DNA from: Listeria_A hofi
GTDB taxonomy: Bacteria > Bacillota > Bacilli > Lactobacillales > Listeriaceae
NCBI RefSeq assembly: GCF_963575615.1
Contig: NZ_CAUYTL010000008.1
Span: forward strand, 39,049 to 103,048
DNA: 64,000 bases
Direction of reading: 5' to 3'
Part shown: positions 16,735-24,319 of the stretch, piece by piece
How positions within the stretch are numbered: position 1 is the stretch's first letter
Layout: the number at the start of each line of letters is the position of its first letter
Position numbers and translations under genes: made by a program
The notes under the pieces: model-generated
Database searches by the model: none
Told to the model about the DNA's origin: nothing
Seen by the model: the letters and a program-made list of their open reading frames with translations, nothing else

Positions 16735-16940
16735 GGGTTTGGCGCCTTCGGATCCAGCTTCAGAAGCCAGATCCTCGAAATTTTCGTGGCCTCCGTAAAA
16801 GTCAAAAGAGGACTTTCACTGCGCCACCCTATGTTGTGGCTCTTATGAGGCATCGCTTGCCGATTTAGAGCCTCAATATGCATGAGAACGCAGTGACCAT
16901 GTAATCCATCGAGGCTAAACGGGCTTCTTCAGCTTTTCAA
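16735..16940 (+). repeat. R2 dispersed repeat, copy 2, interrupted by R1
   Basis: 16735-16830 matches copy 1 (GTTTGGCG, CGGATCCAGCTTCA, CCTCGAAA). The R2 end piece (AACGGGC to CAGCTTTTCAAA) resumes at about 16917. Between the two lies R1 copy C. The repeat runs up to the ribosome binding site of the EIIC gene. Confidence 0.55.
16835..16910 (-). repeat. R1 dispersed hairpin repeat, copy C
   Basis: Inverse orientation. Hairpin TGTGGCTC/GAGCCTCA (one mismatch), then on the plus strand TATGCATGAGAACGC and CATGTAATCCAT, the complement of copies A and B. Lies between the GH1 and EIIC genes inside R2. Confidence 0.65.
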
Positions 16941-16956
16941 ATTGGGAGGTATTCAA

Positions 16957-18318
16957 ATGAGTTTAATGACAAAGTTCGAACATGGAATGGAGAAAGCGCT
17001 AGTACCGGTTGCCAACAAATTGAATTCACAGCGGCACATTGCTGCTATTCGTGATGCATTTATTTTAGTTTTTCCTTTAATCATGGCAGGGTCGATTATT
17101 CTTTTAATCAACTTCGCAGTGCTTAGTCCAGATGGTTTTATCGCTAAAATCCTATTCTTAGGTAAGATTTTCCCGAACCTCGCGGAAGCTCAAGCAATTT
17201 TTGCACCAGTTTTGCAAGGTTCTACCAATATTATGGCCATACTCATCACCTTTTTAGTCGCGCGGAATCTCGCTATCTTTTTCCAGCAAGATGATCTTTT
17301 GTGCGGCTTGACGGCGATTGGCTCGTTTTTCATTATCTACACACCGTATCTCGTTGTCGATAACCAAGCTTACATGACTACAAAATTCCTAGGAGCGCAA
17401 GGCCTGTTTGTAGCGCTGATCGTTGGTATTATTACTGGGGAAGTTTTCAGCCGTCTTGCACGTGCGCCGAGACTGACAATCAAAATGCCAGCTCAAGTGC
17501 CACCAGCAGTTTCTCGTTCTTTTAAAGTTCTGATTCCAGTTATTATCGTGATGATCTTGTTCTCTGTTTTGAACTACTTAATCACATTAATCGCTCCAGA
17601 AGGCTTACATGACCTTGTTTATAAAGTTATTCAATCGCCACTTAAAGACATGGGTACGAATATTTTCTCTGTCCTACTACTTGGCTTTATCTCTAACTTA
17701 CTATGGGTGCTTGGGATTCATGGTCCTAACACAATCGCAGCAATCCGCGATACCATTTTCACAGAACCTAACTTGGCAAACTTGAACTATGTAGCAGAGC
17801 ACGGTTCAGCATGGGGCGCGCCTTACCCAACAACTTGGGCAGGTTTAAATGACGCTTTTGCAAACTATGGTGGTTCTGGAATGACGCTCGGCCTTCTAAT
17901 CGCAATTTTCTTTGCTTCTAAACGTGCCGATCACCGTGATATCGCGAAACTCTCGATTGCGCCTGGTTTGTTCAACATTAACGAACCCGTTATTTTCGGT
18001 CTTCCAATCGTGCTAAATCCGATCATGGTTATTCCGTTCATCTTTGTTCCAGCAATCAACACGCTTATCGGATACTTCTTTATTCACTTCAAAATCATTC
18101 CGCCAATCGCATATCAAGTGCCTTGGACAACACCAGGTCCACTGATTCCGTTCCTTGGTACTGGTGGGAACTGGATAGCGCTACTTGTCGGACTACTCTG
18201 TTTGGCTGTCGCGACTATCTGCTACTTACCATTCGTACTCGTATCCAATAAAGTAGCCGCAAGTGACGCACAAATGGATGCAAACGCAACTGAATCAGCA
18301 ATAGCAACTGAAAAATAG
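16957..18318 (+). CDS. PTS EIIC, lactose/cellobiose family
   Basis: About 453 residues and about 10 membrane helices, with the family segments P-L-I-M-A-G-S, W-V-L-G-I-H-G-P-N and F-N-I-N-E-P-V-I-F-G-L-P that form the substrate site of CelB-type permeases. It would move a beta-glucoside across the membrane. Start ATG 16957 chosen because GGGAGGT lies 6 nt upstream; the longer TTG start at 16942 overlaps that site. No EIIA or EIIB domain is fused and none of the lactose/cellobiose type is encoded in the window, so the phosphoryl donors must come from elsewhere. The ROK kinase directly after it could phosphorylate sugar entering unphosphorylated. Confidence 0.85.
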   Translation: MSLMTKFEHGMEKALVPVANKLNSQRHIAAIRDAFILVFPLIMAGSIILLINFAVLSPDGFIAKILFLGKIFPNLAEAQAIFAPVLQGSTNIMAILITFLVARNLAIFFQQDDLLCGLTAIGSFFIIYTPYLVVDNQAYMTTKFLGAQGLFVALIVGIITGEVFSRLARAPRLTIKMPAQVPPAVSRSFKVLIPVIIVMILFSVLNYLITLIAPEGLHDLVYKVIQSPLKDMGTNIFSVLLLGFISNLLWVLGIHGPNTIAAIRDTIFTEPNLANLNYVAEHGSAWGAPYPTTWAGLNDAFANYGGSGMTLGLLIAIFFASKRADHRDIAKLSIAPGLFNINEPVIFGLPIVLNPIMVIPFIFVPAINTLIGYFFIHFKIIPPIAYQVPWTTPGPLIPFLGTGGNWIALLVGLLCLAVATICYLPFVLVSNKVAASDAQMDANATESAIATEK

Positions 18319-18330
18319 GAGTTGAAAAAA

Positions 18331-19209
18331 TTGAAAACCATTGCAGCTTTTGATATCGGCGGAACAACCTTGAAAATGGGACTTGTTTCGAGTGAGGGCG
18401 ATATTCTTCAACACGAAAAAATGACAATCCCTAATTTTGATGGTGAACTGATATTAGCAGGGATTTCAGAGTATACGAAAAAACACGATGTGGCAGGCGT
18501 TGCAATCAGCGCGCCTGGCTACATCAATCCAAAAACAGGTTTTATCACGATGGGCGGCGCGATTCGAGCTTTCGATAACTTTCCCCTTCGCGAATACTTA
18601 GAAGAAAAAACAGGTCTTCCCGTGACCGTTGAAAACGATGCTAATTGTGTTGCCCTATGCGAAAAATGGGTTGGTGGCGCGCAGGACTTAGAGAATTTTC
18701 TATGTATGACAATCGGAACAGGCATCGGTGGCGGCATTTTTATCGATGGCAAACTGTATAGCGGTTCTCGGTTCCGTGCTGGCGAATTTGGCTATCTATT
18801 TAGCGATCGACCTGGCAGTTACGAACCTGGAAAATATACCATGAATCAAACGACAACCATGCTCGTTTTGCGTCGCCAATACGCCGCGCACACAGGTAAA
18901 GCACTAAACGAAGTCACAGGTGAAGAAATTTTTGCAGCCTACGACAATAATGACCCCGTTGCAAAAAAATTGATTCACGACTTCTACAACGGCCTTTGCA
19001 CGGGTCTATACAACCTGATTTACTGCTTCGATCCGAGCCATATCTTCATTGGAGGCGGCATCACAGACCGACCAACTTTCCTAACTGAGCTAAAACAACA
19101 CATGGCTTTCTTCGGTCTACGTGACACTGAACTCGAAATCGTCGTTCACAAAAATCAAGCCGGCATACTCGGTGCAGTGTATCATCATTTGTTGTTGACG
19201 GGGATCTAA
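18331..19209 (+). CDS. ROK-family sugar kinase (beta-glucoside kinase-like)
   Basis: 292 residues. The N-terminal phosphate loop D-I-G-G-T-T, the E-N-D-A-N-C catalytic region (Asp as base) and T-I-G-T-G-I-G-G-G mark a ROK kinase. The zinc-binding cysteine cluster of classical ROK glucokinases is absent (the region reads A-G-E-F-G-Y-L-F), as in beta-glucoside kinases. TTG 18331 is preferred over TTG 18322 because TAGGAG is 9 nt before the former. Only a 12-nt gap from EIIC, so cotranscribed. It likely makes 6-phospho-beta-glucosides for the GH1 enzyme upstream. Substrate inferred. Confidence 0.8.
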   Translation: MKTIAAFDIGGTTLKMGLVSSEGDILQHEKMTIPNFDGELILAGISEYTKKHDVAGVAISAPGYINPKTGFITMGGAIRAFDNFPLREYLEEKTGLPVTVENDANCVALCEKWVGGAQDLENFLCMTIGTGIGGGIFIDGKLYSGSRFRAGEFGYLFSDRPGSYEPGKYTMNQTTTMLVLRRQYAAHTGKALNEVTGEEIFAAYDNNDPVAKKLIHDFYNGLCTGLYNLIYCFDPSHIFIGGGITDRPTFLTELKQHMAFFGLRDTELEIVVHKNQAGILGAVYHHLLLTGI

Positions 19210-19219
19210 ATACAGCAAA

Positions 19220-19248
19220 TTGCATTAAATTCACATGCATGGTATAAT
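19220..19248 (+). promoter_or_regulatory. sigma-A promoter of the antitoxin RNA
   Basis: TTGCAT, 17-nt spacer, TATAAT: a near-ideal housekeeping promoter with no reading frame behind it. Transcription would start near 19255 and stop at the hairpin 19282-19315. Confidence 0.75.
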
Positions 19249-19253
19249 ATCAG

Positions 19254-19320
19254 TGAAAATATAATTACCACGTGAACACCCAAATACCCTAGCTGTTGGA
19301 GCAGCTAGGGTATTTTTGTA
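19254..19320 (+). ncRNA. putative Fst-type antitoxin RNA (RNA II-like)
   Basis: Predicted transcript of about 66 nt from the promoter at 19220-19248 to the bidirectional terminator. Its 5' part AAAATATAATTACCACGTGA is a direct repeat of plus-strand 19424-19443, the complement of the toxin start region. It can therefore pair with the toxin mRNA at its start codon as well as at the shared terminator. This is the DRa/DRb plus terminator layout of Fst/RNA II systems, and the length also matches. Inferred from architecture; no expression data. Confidence 0.7.
19282..19320. terminator. bidirectional terminator
   Basis: Fourteen-bp stem AAATACCCTAGCTG/CAGCTAGGGTATTT with a 6-nt loop, A-tract on one side and T-tract on the other. 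It can end both the antitoxin RNA and read-through from the ROK gene (plus) and the convergent toxin mRNA (minus). Confidence 0.88.
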
Positions 19321-19341
19321 TGGGGTTAGAATTCTTGTCGT

Positions 19342-19440
19342 CTACTTCCTATCGCTTCGACCTTCTAACATGTGCTTGAAGTACACAACAACGCATCCAA
19401 CCACGATAGGAGCGATAACACTAGAAAATATAATCACCAC
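19342..19440 (-). CDS. Fst-like type I toxin peptide
   Basis: 32 residues, GTG start (19440), stop TAG at 19342. A single membrane helix holding S-S-V-I-A-P-I-V-V-G, followed by a charged tail E-G-R-S-D-R-K. This is the pattern of the Enterococcus Fst toxin (S-L-V-I-A-P-I-F-V-G, polar tail ending D-S-R-K). GAAGGAAGGTG lies 6 nt upstream as ribosome binding site. The mRNA ends carry complementary 11-mers (19478-19488 and 19335-19345), allowing 5'-3' folding as in other type I toxins. Expected to damage the membrane unless the convergent antisense RNA blocks translation. The homology call rests on the motif alone. Confidence 0.75.
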   Translation of the reverse strand: MVIIFSSVIAPIVVGCVVVYFKHMLEGRSDRK

Positions 19441-19492
19441 GCGATACACCTTCCTTCAACGAAAACGTTCGCCAAGGGTAGACGACAATTTC

Positions 19493-19520
19493 AGTATAAC
19501 GGGTTTGGGACATAACCCAA
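19493..19520 (-). promoter_or_regulatory. toxin mRNA promoter
   Basis: On the minus strand TTGGGT, 16-nt spacer, TATACT. The predicted 5' end is near the 11-mer TTGTCGTCTAC that pairs with the 3' end of the mRNA. The -35 is weak. Confidence 0.5.
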
Positions 19521-19543
19521 ATAAATCGGCGACAAGCGCTCGC

Positions 19544-19623
19544 ATTCAGGGGATTTGGCGGACTTCCGGTTCTCATGTACAAGTCGTACACTCCGCTTCC
19601 GGCTTCCACCAAATCCCCTGAAT
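19544..19623. repeat. R3 structured repeat, copy 1
   Basis: Perfect 15-bp outer stem ATTCAGGGGATTTGG/CCAAATCCCCTGAAT enclosing a core (on the minus strand CCGGAAGCGGA, TGTACGACTTGTACA, TGAGAACCGGAA). The same core occurs at 52757-52870 inside a completely different outer stem. It lies between the toxin locus and the end of the RpiR gene. Confidence 0.75.
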
Positions 19624-19783
19624 ACAAACGCTTTCGCTCAATTTGTGTTAAGCAAGATTCACATCCTACTCGAAAAAAAGGATTTGTGATAGCTTGCTTA
19701 TTTTGCATGAAAATGAGTTTGTCCCGGCCTCATCAAAATTATCGCAAAAAAAGAAACAGACTTCCAAATCTGCCCCTTCTATT

Positions 19784-20512
19784 TTATATTTGGTGACGAT
19801 TATATGTCTTCTTCGCCATCGCCTCCAACAAAAACAAAACTGGAATCTGTGTCGTAATATTCGTCTCATGAATCATTTCCTGCGTCACAAAATACGGAAT
19901 ATTCACATCCGACAACCCCGCCAATGTATTTTTGCTAGAATTCGTAATACTAATAATCCTGCTCCCGTACTGCTTCATATTCTGTGCCTGCAATATAACC
20001 TGTGGCGTCTCACCTGAAACCGACAAAATCACCATCACCGCATTATCGAATTGTTGCGCCGCATTCGGATAAAAGGGATCCTTAATATAAAACGTTCGCT
20101 TCTGCAAATTTGAGAAAAAACGCGAGCCATATTCTGCGAGAATTCCTGATGTCCCAATCCCCACAAATACAACCAATTGCGCATCGTCAATTATATCCAC
20201 GGCTTTATCTAAACTTACATCGTAATCCCGACGCATTGTCCGCTCGAAAAACTCCTCCAAAACTTCAATCGTATCCGCCGTCTTCGTCTTTATTCTCTCT
20301 TTTGACGCCTGCTTCAACTGCACCTTAAACTCCGAAAACCCTTCATAGCCCAGCTTCCTCGTAAAACGAACAATCGAAGCCGCTGAGACATGCGTTTCAT
20401 CCGCCAACTCACGAACCCGCATGTACATCACTTTATCTTGATTATCCATTATGTATCTGTATAAATGCAACTCAGTCTCAGTAAACTTACTAACGATTTC
20501 ATAAGGAAACAT
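19784..20512 (-). CDS. RpiR-family regulator
   Basis: 242 residues. An N-terminal HTH_6 domain (about 1-77; E-T-H-V-S-A-A-S-I-V-R-F-T-R-K-L-G is the recognition region) is followed by a C-terminal SIS sugar-phosphate-binding domain (about 105-230; V-F-V-G-I-G-T-S-G). RpiR proteins sense a phosphosugar and control nearby sugar genes. The convergent GH1-EIIC-ROK set is the obvious target, with 6-phospho-beta-glucoside as candidate ligand. ATG with AAAGGGTGAG upstream. It is separated from that operon by the type I toxin-antitoxin locus. Confidence 0.85.
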   Translation of the reverse strand: MFPYEIVSKFTETELHLYRYIMDNQDKVMYMRVRELADETHVSAASIVRFTRKLGYEGFSEFKVQLKQASKERIKTKTADTIEVLEEFFERTMRRDYDVSLDKAVDIIDDAQLVVFVGIGTSGILAEYGSRFFSNLQKRTFYIKDPFYPNAAQQFDNAVMVILSVSGETPQVILQAQNMKQYGSRIISITNSSKNTLAGLSDVNIPYFVTQEMIHETNITTQIPVLFLLEAMAKKTYNRHQI

Positions 20513-20584
20513 TCATTACTCACCCTTTCAATTAAAGGTTTTACGATTTCATTATGTCACATTCCAAAATGAAAAGCTAGCTGT

Positions 20585-20600
20585 TATTTCCCGGGAAATA
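20585..20600. promoter_or_regulatory. Noc-binding site
   Basis: TATTTCCCGGGAAATA, a 16-bp perfect palindrome containing the 14-bp NBS consensus ATTTCCCGGGAAAT known for Bacillus subtilis Noc. Intergenic between the RpiR and Nudix genes. Noc itself is encoded at 44802-45671. Confidence 0.8.
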
Positions 20601-20612
20601 CATCATCATTCC

Positions 20613-21230
20613 CTATAATATTCCCCGCAACTCCATCGTATCGACTAATTTTCCATAATAATTATTCTCCTCCAATGTAAACTGACGCATCCTGAGCACC
20701 TCATTCACAACCTCAATCCCATCATCTCGCAATTTAAATCCCTCCACACGAAGCCCATCCGATTCTCCTTTGAAAAACGACTGAAACTCCTGCAAATTCG
20801 CCGTTACCATTCCGCCAACCTCTTCCTCCTGCAATCTGAAATCCGCCAAATTTCCAGCAAACCGATACAAAAACACATGACAAAACTCTCGATCCACAAA
20901 TCCTGGCGAAACATAACTAGTATCAATCACACCAAGCGATACCAACACATCAAAAGCCACATCAACACCAAGCTCCTCCTTCACCTCACGAATCCCATCC
21001 AAAACCGTTTCATCCTCCATCAAATGCCCAGCCGCCGTAATATCATAAAGCCCAGCAAAATCCTTCTTCTGTTCACTTCGATACTGAATATAAATCCTCG
21101 TCAAATCCTCTGAAACAAACCAACAATGAAACGTCTCATGCCATAAACCCTTATGATGCACATCATCTCGGCTCGCCGTACCAATTTGCTGATGCTCCAC
21201 GTTAAATATCTTCAATTTTTCTACCATCAT
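20613..21230 (-). CDS. Nudix hydrolase
   Basis: 205 residues. The Nudix box runs from Gly68 to Val89: G-H-L-M-E-D-E, then R-E-V-K-E-E-L-G-V. The spacing between the first Glu and R-E is one residue shorter than the textbook box, as in I-P-P-isomerase-like Nudix proteins. The upstream T-F-H-C-W (about 33-37) is also typical of that subgroup. It would hydrolyse a nucleoside diphosphate derivative or related pyrophosphate in the cytoplasm; substrate unknown. ATG-ATG start behind GAGGAGATGAATT. A single gene. Confidence 0.8.
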   Translation of the reverse strand: MMVEKLKIFNVEHQQIGTASRDDVHHKGLWHETFHCWFVSEDLTRIYIQYRSEQKKDFAGLYDITAAGHLMEDETVLDGIREVKEELGVDVAFDVLVSLGVIDTSYVSPGFVDREFCHVFLYRFAGNLADFRLQEEEVGGMVTANLQEFQSFFKGESDGLRVEGFKLRDDGIEVVNEVLRMRQFTLEENNYYGKLVDTMELRGIL

Positions 21231-21259
21231 AATTCATCTCCTCATGTTTGCCTTCCGTA

Positions 21260-21328
21260 ATGGATTAACCGTTCGCTTTGCTCACGCTTATATTGGGGTT
21301 GTAACTCATTTCATTTCGAACAACCCAA
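21260..21328 (+). repeat. R1 dispersed hairpin repeat, copy D
   Basis: ATGGATTA, TTCGCTTTGCTCACGC, then a hairpin TTGGGGTTGT/ACAACCCAA (one bulge) around AACTCATTTCATTTCG. It lies 46 nt 3' of the minus-strand DUF1129 gene. Close to copy E in loop, different in stem. Confidence 0.6.
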
Positions 21329-21373
21329 CAACAAAAGATGCTGCTCCTATTCAAGAAACAGCATCAACATCAT

Positions 21374-22036
21374 TTATAAATTCGGAATATTTTTCTTCTT
21401 CTTCAAGTAGAAACGTAATGCCAGTAGCGCTGCCCCAACAATTACAGTCGGATACGGCTCTAGAGCTATGTTCCATTTCGCTGGAACAATCACTTGCACA
21501 ACCGTCATAATCGTCATCCACACAAGAATAACAATCATCGCAATTAACAGATACTTCCACGTTCCACCTTTTTCACCTTGACGCATAGCACCTGCATATT
21601 TACGCAATACCATCATCGCTCCACCACCGACAAGGAAGGTCACGAATAGCACGGCCAAACCTAGCGTCTGTCCTTGGAAGATTGCGCTCACACCACTGAT
21701 CAACATCATCGCCCCAAGTACAAGCAAACCGCCATCCAGTGCAATCCACCATTTCCCAGCAACTTCACCCACTGGCGCTGCTTTTACAGTCAAAGCTTTC
21801 ACATATTCTGTCGGCGTCACATCGAATAATTTCCGCGCTGTCACACCTTGTTTTTGATTCTCAAGTACTTTCTCTGTCATTTCATAGATCAAATTCGCCT
21901 GTTGCTCCTCGCCATATTGCTCCAAATCACGAAGATGCTTCTCCACTTCTTGGATATATTGCAAGTTACGCTTCGTCAAATTCGCCTTCATCTCGCCAAT
22001 CTCAGGCTTCACTGTTTCTGCTTCTGTTGTCACCAA
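21374..22036 (-). CDS. DUF1129 membrane protein
   Basis: 220 residues. The N-terminal half is soluble and helical (L-T-K-R-N-L-Q-Y-I-Q-E-V-E-K-H-L, then T-P-T-E-Y-V-K-A-L at about 75-83). The C-terminal half has four membrane helices (about 98-118, 122-140, 157-178, 193-212) and ends K-K-K-K-N. This is the layout of the DUF1129 family found in Listeria and lactobacilli. Function unknown. The TTG at 22036 has GGGAGG 6-7 nt upstream; the GTG one codon later is equally possible. Confidence 0.75.
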   Translation of the reverse strand: MVTTEAETVKPEIGEMKANLTKRNLQYIQEVEKHLRDLEQYGEEQQANLIYEMTEKVLENQKQGVTARKLFDVTPTEYVKALTVKAAPVGEVAGKWWIALDGGLLVLGAMMLISGVSAIFQGQTLGLAVLFVTFLVGGGAMMVLRKYAGAMRQGEKGGTWKYLLIAMIVILVWMTIMTVVQVIVPAKWNIALEPYPTVIVGAALLALRFYLKKKKNIPNL

Positions 22037-22109
22037 TAAAATCCTCCCTCAAACATACTACCTCTATTATAACCCAATATACTTCCCAGTAGAAATATAT
22101 TTATAAAAA

Positions 22110-23207
22110 TTACAAACGTTTCCCGTAAAAAGAACGAGCTCCAGCTAATATAGAAACAATCAAACTCACACTAAAAATCAGCCAAAATACAACCAAACCA
22201 GCGATCCCAGACAAGTCCACAAATTCTTGAATCATATTCGCGACGAACATCCCAACCAATGTCGCAAACACAAGAAGTCCCCAAACTCGCATTCCTGGAA
22301 ACACAAATAATTTTCCATTCGTCTCCAATGATTCCCGTTCCGCAACTACACTCGCAAAAACAAGAAGCCCAGCCAACAATCCAATTTGTAAAAATAATGG
22401 TCCATAAGCCGGTCGAATAAATCCAAGCGGCTCCAAAGCTCGGAAATAATCACCCCAATACGTTAGATCAAGCGATGCATCTTTATTTATAAAGCTGATA
22501 ATATGAGCTACAAACGCTAAAATCGTGCTCGGCAACAATACCAAACCCGCAGTCGCTAAAATTCCACCCAACGGCGAACCAATCACGTACCCCACAACAA
22601 TTGGAAGTAAAAACAACAACAAATACGCCAACCAACTTCCCAAAACGTCCATTATCAATTTTTGCTGATGAAAATCAATGAATTCTGTCGGAACCTGCGA
22701 AGAAAAATACCACAACCCCAGCCCCAAACTAACAAAATAACTCACCGTAATCACCGCAAAACCAAGCATTACCTTCACACCAAGAATCGCTCTTTTAGAA
22801 TAAGGCATCACCGCCGTAAAATGATTGCCACGCGTATAACGCTCCAAAATAACTGAACAAATGCCCATAATCACTGCCAGAACCAGCGTCATCGTAAATG
22901 GCATGCTCACCGTAAAGCTAAAGAAAAAATATGTATATTGATTTACGCTTTCCGACAAATTCGTCTCATACGCCAAATAACGCACCGTTAAATCATCTTG
23001 AATCTCCTGCTTCGTCATCGCAAAATCCGGATCTCCCTCCTGCTCCAATTGAAAAGCCTCCGATTTATAATGCGCCTGACTCTTATTCCAAGTATTTGCC
23101 TCATTCACCAATCCAACGAAAAAAGCTAACAAAAACACTAGAAAAACTAGCGGAACGACCCATCTGATTCCCCGCCACTCCTTATACCACAACCCTTTTT
23201 GCCACAT
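22110..23207 (-). CDS. ABC-2 type permease, second subunit
   Basis: 365 residues. The first TM (about 15-37) is followed by an extracellular loop of about 60 residues, then five or more helices in the second half. It is paralogous to the next gene upstream (both have Y-x-x-x-x-x-x-S-x-x-F and W/L-E-R-Y-T-R-x-x-H-F just before an inner-membrane stretch). With 23218-24306 and the ATPase 24320-25207 it forms an exporter. Four-gene operon order GntR, ATPase, permease, permease, with 10-13-nt gaps. Substrate unknown; YtrA-linked transporters often respond to cell-wall stress, but that is inference. Confidence 0.75.
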   Translation of the reverse strand: MWQKGLWYKEWRGIRWVVPLVFLVFLLAFFVGLVNEANTWNKSQAHYKSEAFQLEQEGDPDFAMTKQEIQDDLTVRYLAYETNLSESVNQYTYFFFSFTVSMPFTMTLVLAVIMGICSVILERYTRGNHFTAVMPYSKRAILGVKVMLGFAVITVSYFVSLGLGLWYFSSQVPTEFIDFHQQKLIMDVLGSWLAYLLLFLLPIVVGYVIGSPLGGILATAGLVLLPSTILAFVAHIISFINKDASLDLTYWGDYFRALEPLGFIRPAYGPLFLQIGLLAGLLVFASVVAERESLETNGKLFVFPGMRVWGLLVFATLVGMFVANMIQEFVDLSGIAGLVVFWLIFSVSLIVSILAGARSFYGKRL

Positions 23208-23217
23208 AAAATCGCCC

Positions 23218-24306
23218 CTATCTCCGAACCCACGTATTTCTGTAAAGCACCATATAACAAATCACTAAGCACCCAATAAATGATCCCGCCAATATAATGA
23301 GAAAAGTCGTCATCGAAGGCAGCTCCATCTGTCCATCACTAAACCAAAAATTAGCAACTAAAATAGCTCCACCAAACGAAACCAAAACCGCACAAGGAAT
23401 ACGTAAATACGAAAACGCCAAAACCTTTCCATTATTCTCAATCGAATATCGCTTATAGAACAATACCGAACCCATCCCAAACAAAACAAGTAAAACCAGT
23501 TGCAAAATAAACGGGCCATATTCAAACTCACTATTTCCAAAAATAACAAACACATTGGCATATGATGTCCAATTCGCAAACTTATCCGAGCTAGTATCTG
23601 GATACAATAACTGCATTAAAATAAACCACACAGTGTAAATATACCTTGGCATAACCGTGATAACCAATAGCGTAATAACAGTCGCCAATAACTCACCCAT
23701 AATCGTTCCAACGAAAATAGCCAGCACAAAAAGCAACAAAAATGTACCTAAATTTCCAAGTAAACCCACATATACCTTTTGCATATCTAAATCAATAAAA
23801 TCGCTAGGTATTACCAAAAACAAATGCCTCAGTCCCAGCCACAAACTGATCCCATAAGCCACTGTAATGGATAGGCATCCCAACAACAGCTTCACGCCAA
23901 TCATACTACTGCGCTTAAACGGTGCCACCAGTGAAAAATGATCCTTCCTCGTATAACGCTCCCAGCTAACCATCGCCAGACCCAAAATCACGACCAAAAT
24001 ACTAAGCGCAAAATAAGATCTTGACATCGTATAATGCGTTGAAAATTTGTCACCAGGGAATCCGGTTGTAAAATAACTCAATGTTAAACTAGCTTTCACT
24101 TGCTCTGGCGTCATTTTACTGTCACCATCCGCCATCTGCTGCTGTTCTTGAAATCCATCTGACTGAAAATAATCATATTGCATCTGCCAATCCTTAGTAT
24201 CCGAGTAGAGCCCACCAGTTTGTGCGTAAAGAAAACCTAACACTAAAATTATCACAATCCACCAAACACTGCGCGATTCTTTCATCCACAAACGCTTACT
24301 AAACAA
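23218..24306 (-). CDS. ABC-2 type permease, first subunit
   Basis: 362 residues, TTG start behind GGGGTGAGGAG. One TM near the N-terminus (about 14-31), an outer loop with D-S-K-M-T-P-E-Q-V, then about five helices. The motif S-W-E-R-Y-T-R-K-D-H-F is shared with the downstream permease paralogue, so the two probably form a heterodimeric channel. Partner ATPase lies 13 nt upstream. Confidence 0.75.
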   Translation of the reverse strand: MFSKRLWMKESRSVWWIVIILVLGFLYAQTGGLYSDTKDWQMQYDYFQSDGFQEQQQMADGDSKMTPEQVKASLTLSYFTTGFPGDKFSTHYTMSRSYFALSILVVILGLAMVSWERYTRKDHFSLVAPFKRSSMIGVKLLLGCLSITVAYGISLWLGLRHLFLVIPSDFIDLDMQKVYVGLLGNLGTFLLLFVLAIFVGTIMGELLATVITLLVITVMPRYIYTVWFILMQLLYPDTSSDKFANWTSYANVFVIFGNSEFEYGPFILQLVLLVLFGMGSVLFYKRYSIENNGKVLAFSYLRIPCAVLVSFGGAILVANFWFSDGQMELPSMTTFLIILAGSFIGCLVICYMVLYRNTWVRR

Positions 24307-24319
24307 TGCTCCTCACCCC

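Noticed and set aside
19421..19708. 95-codon minus-strand frame
   Set aside because: It runs through the R3 repeat and the toxin leader. The real coding unit here is the 32-codon toxin in another frame.
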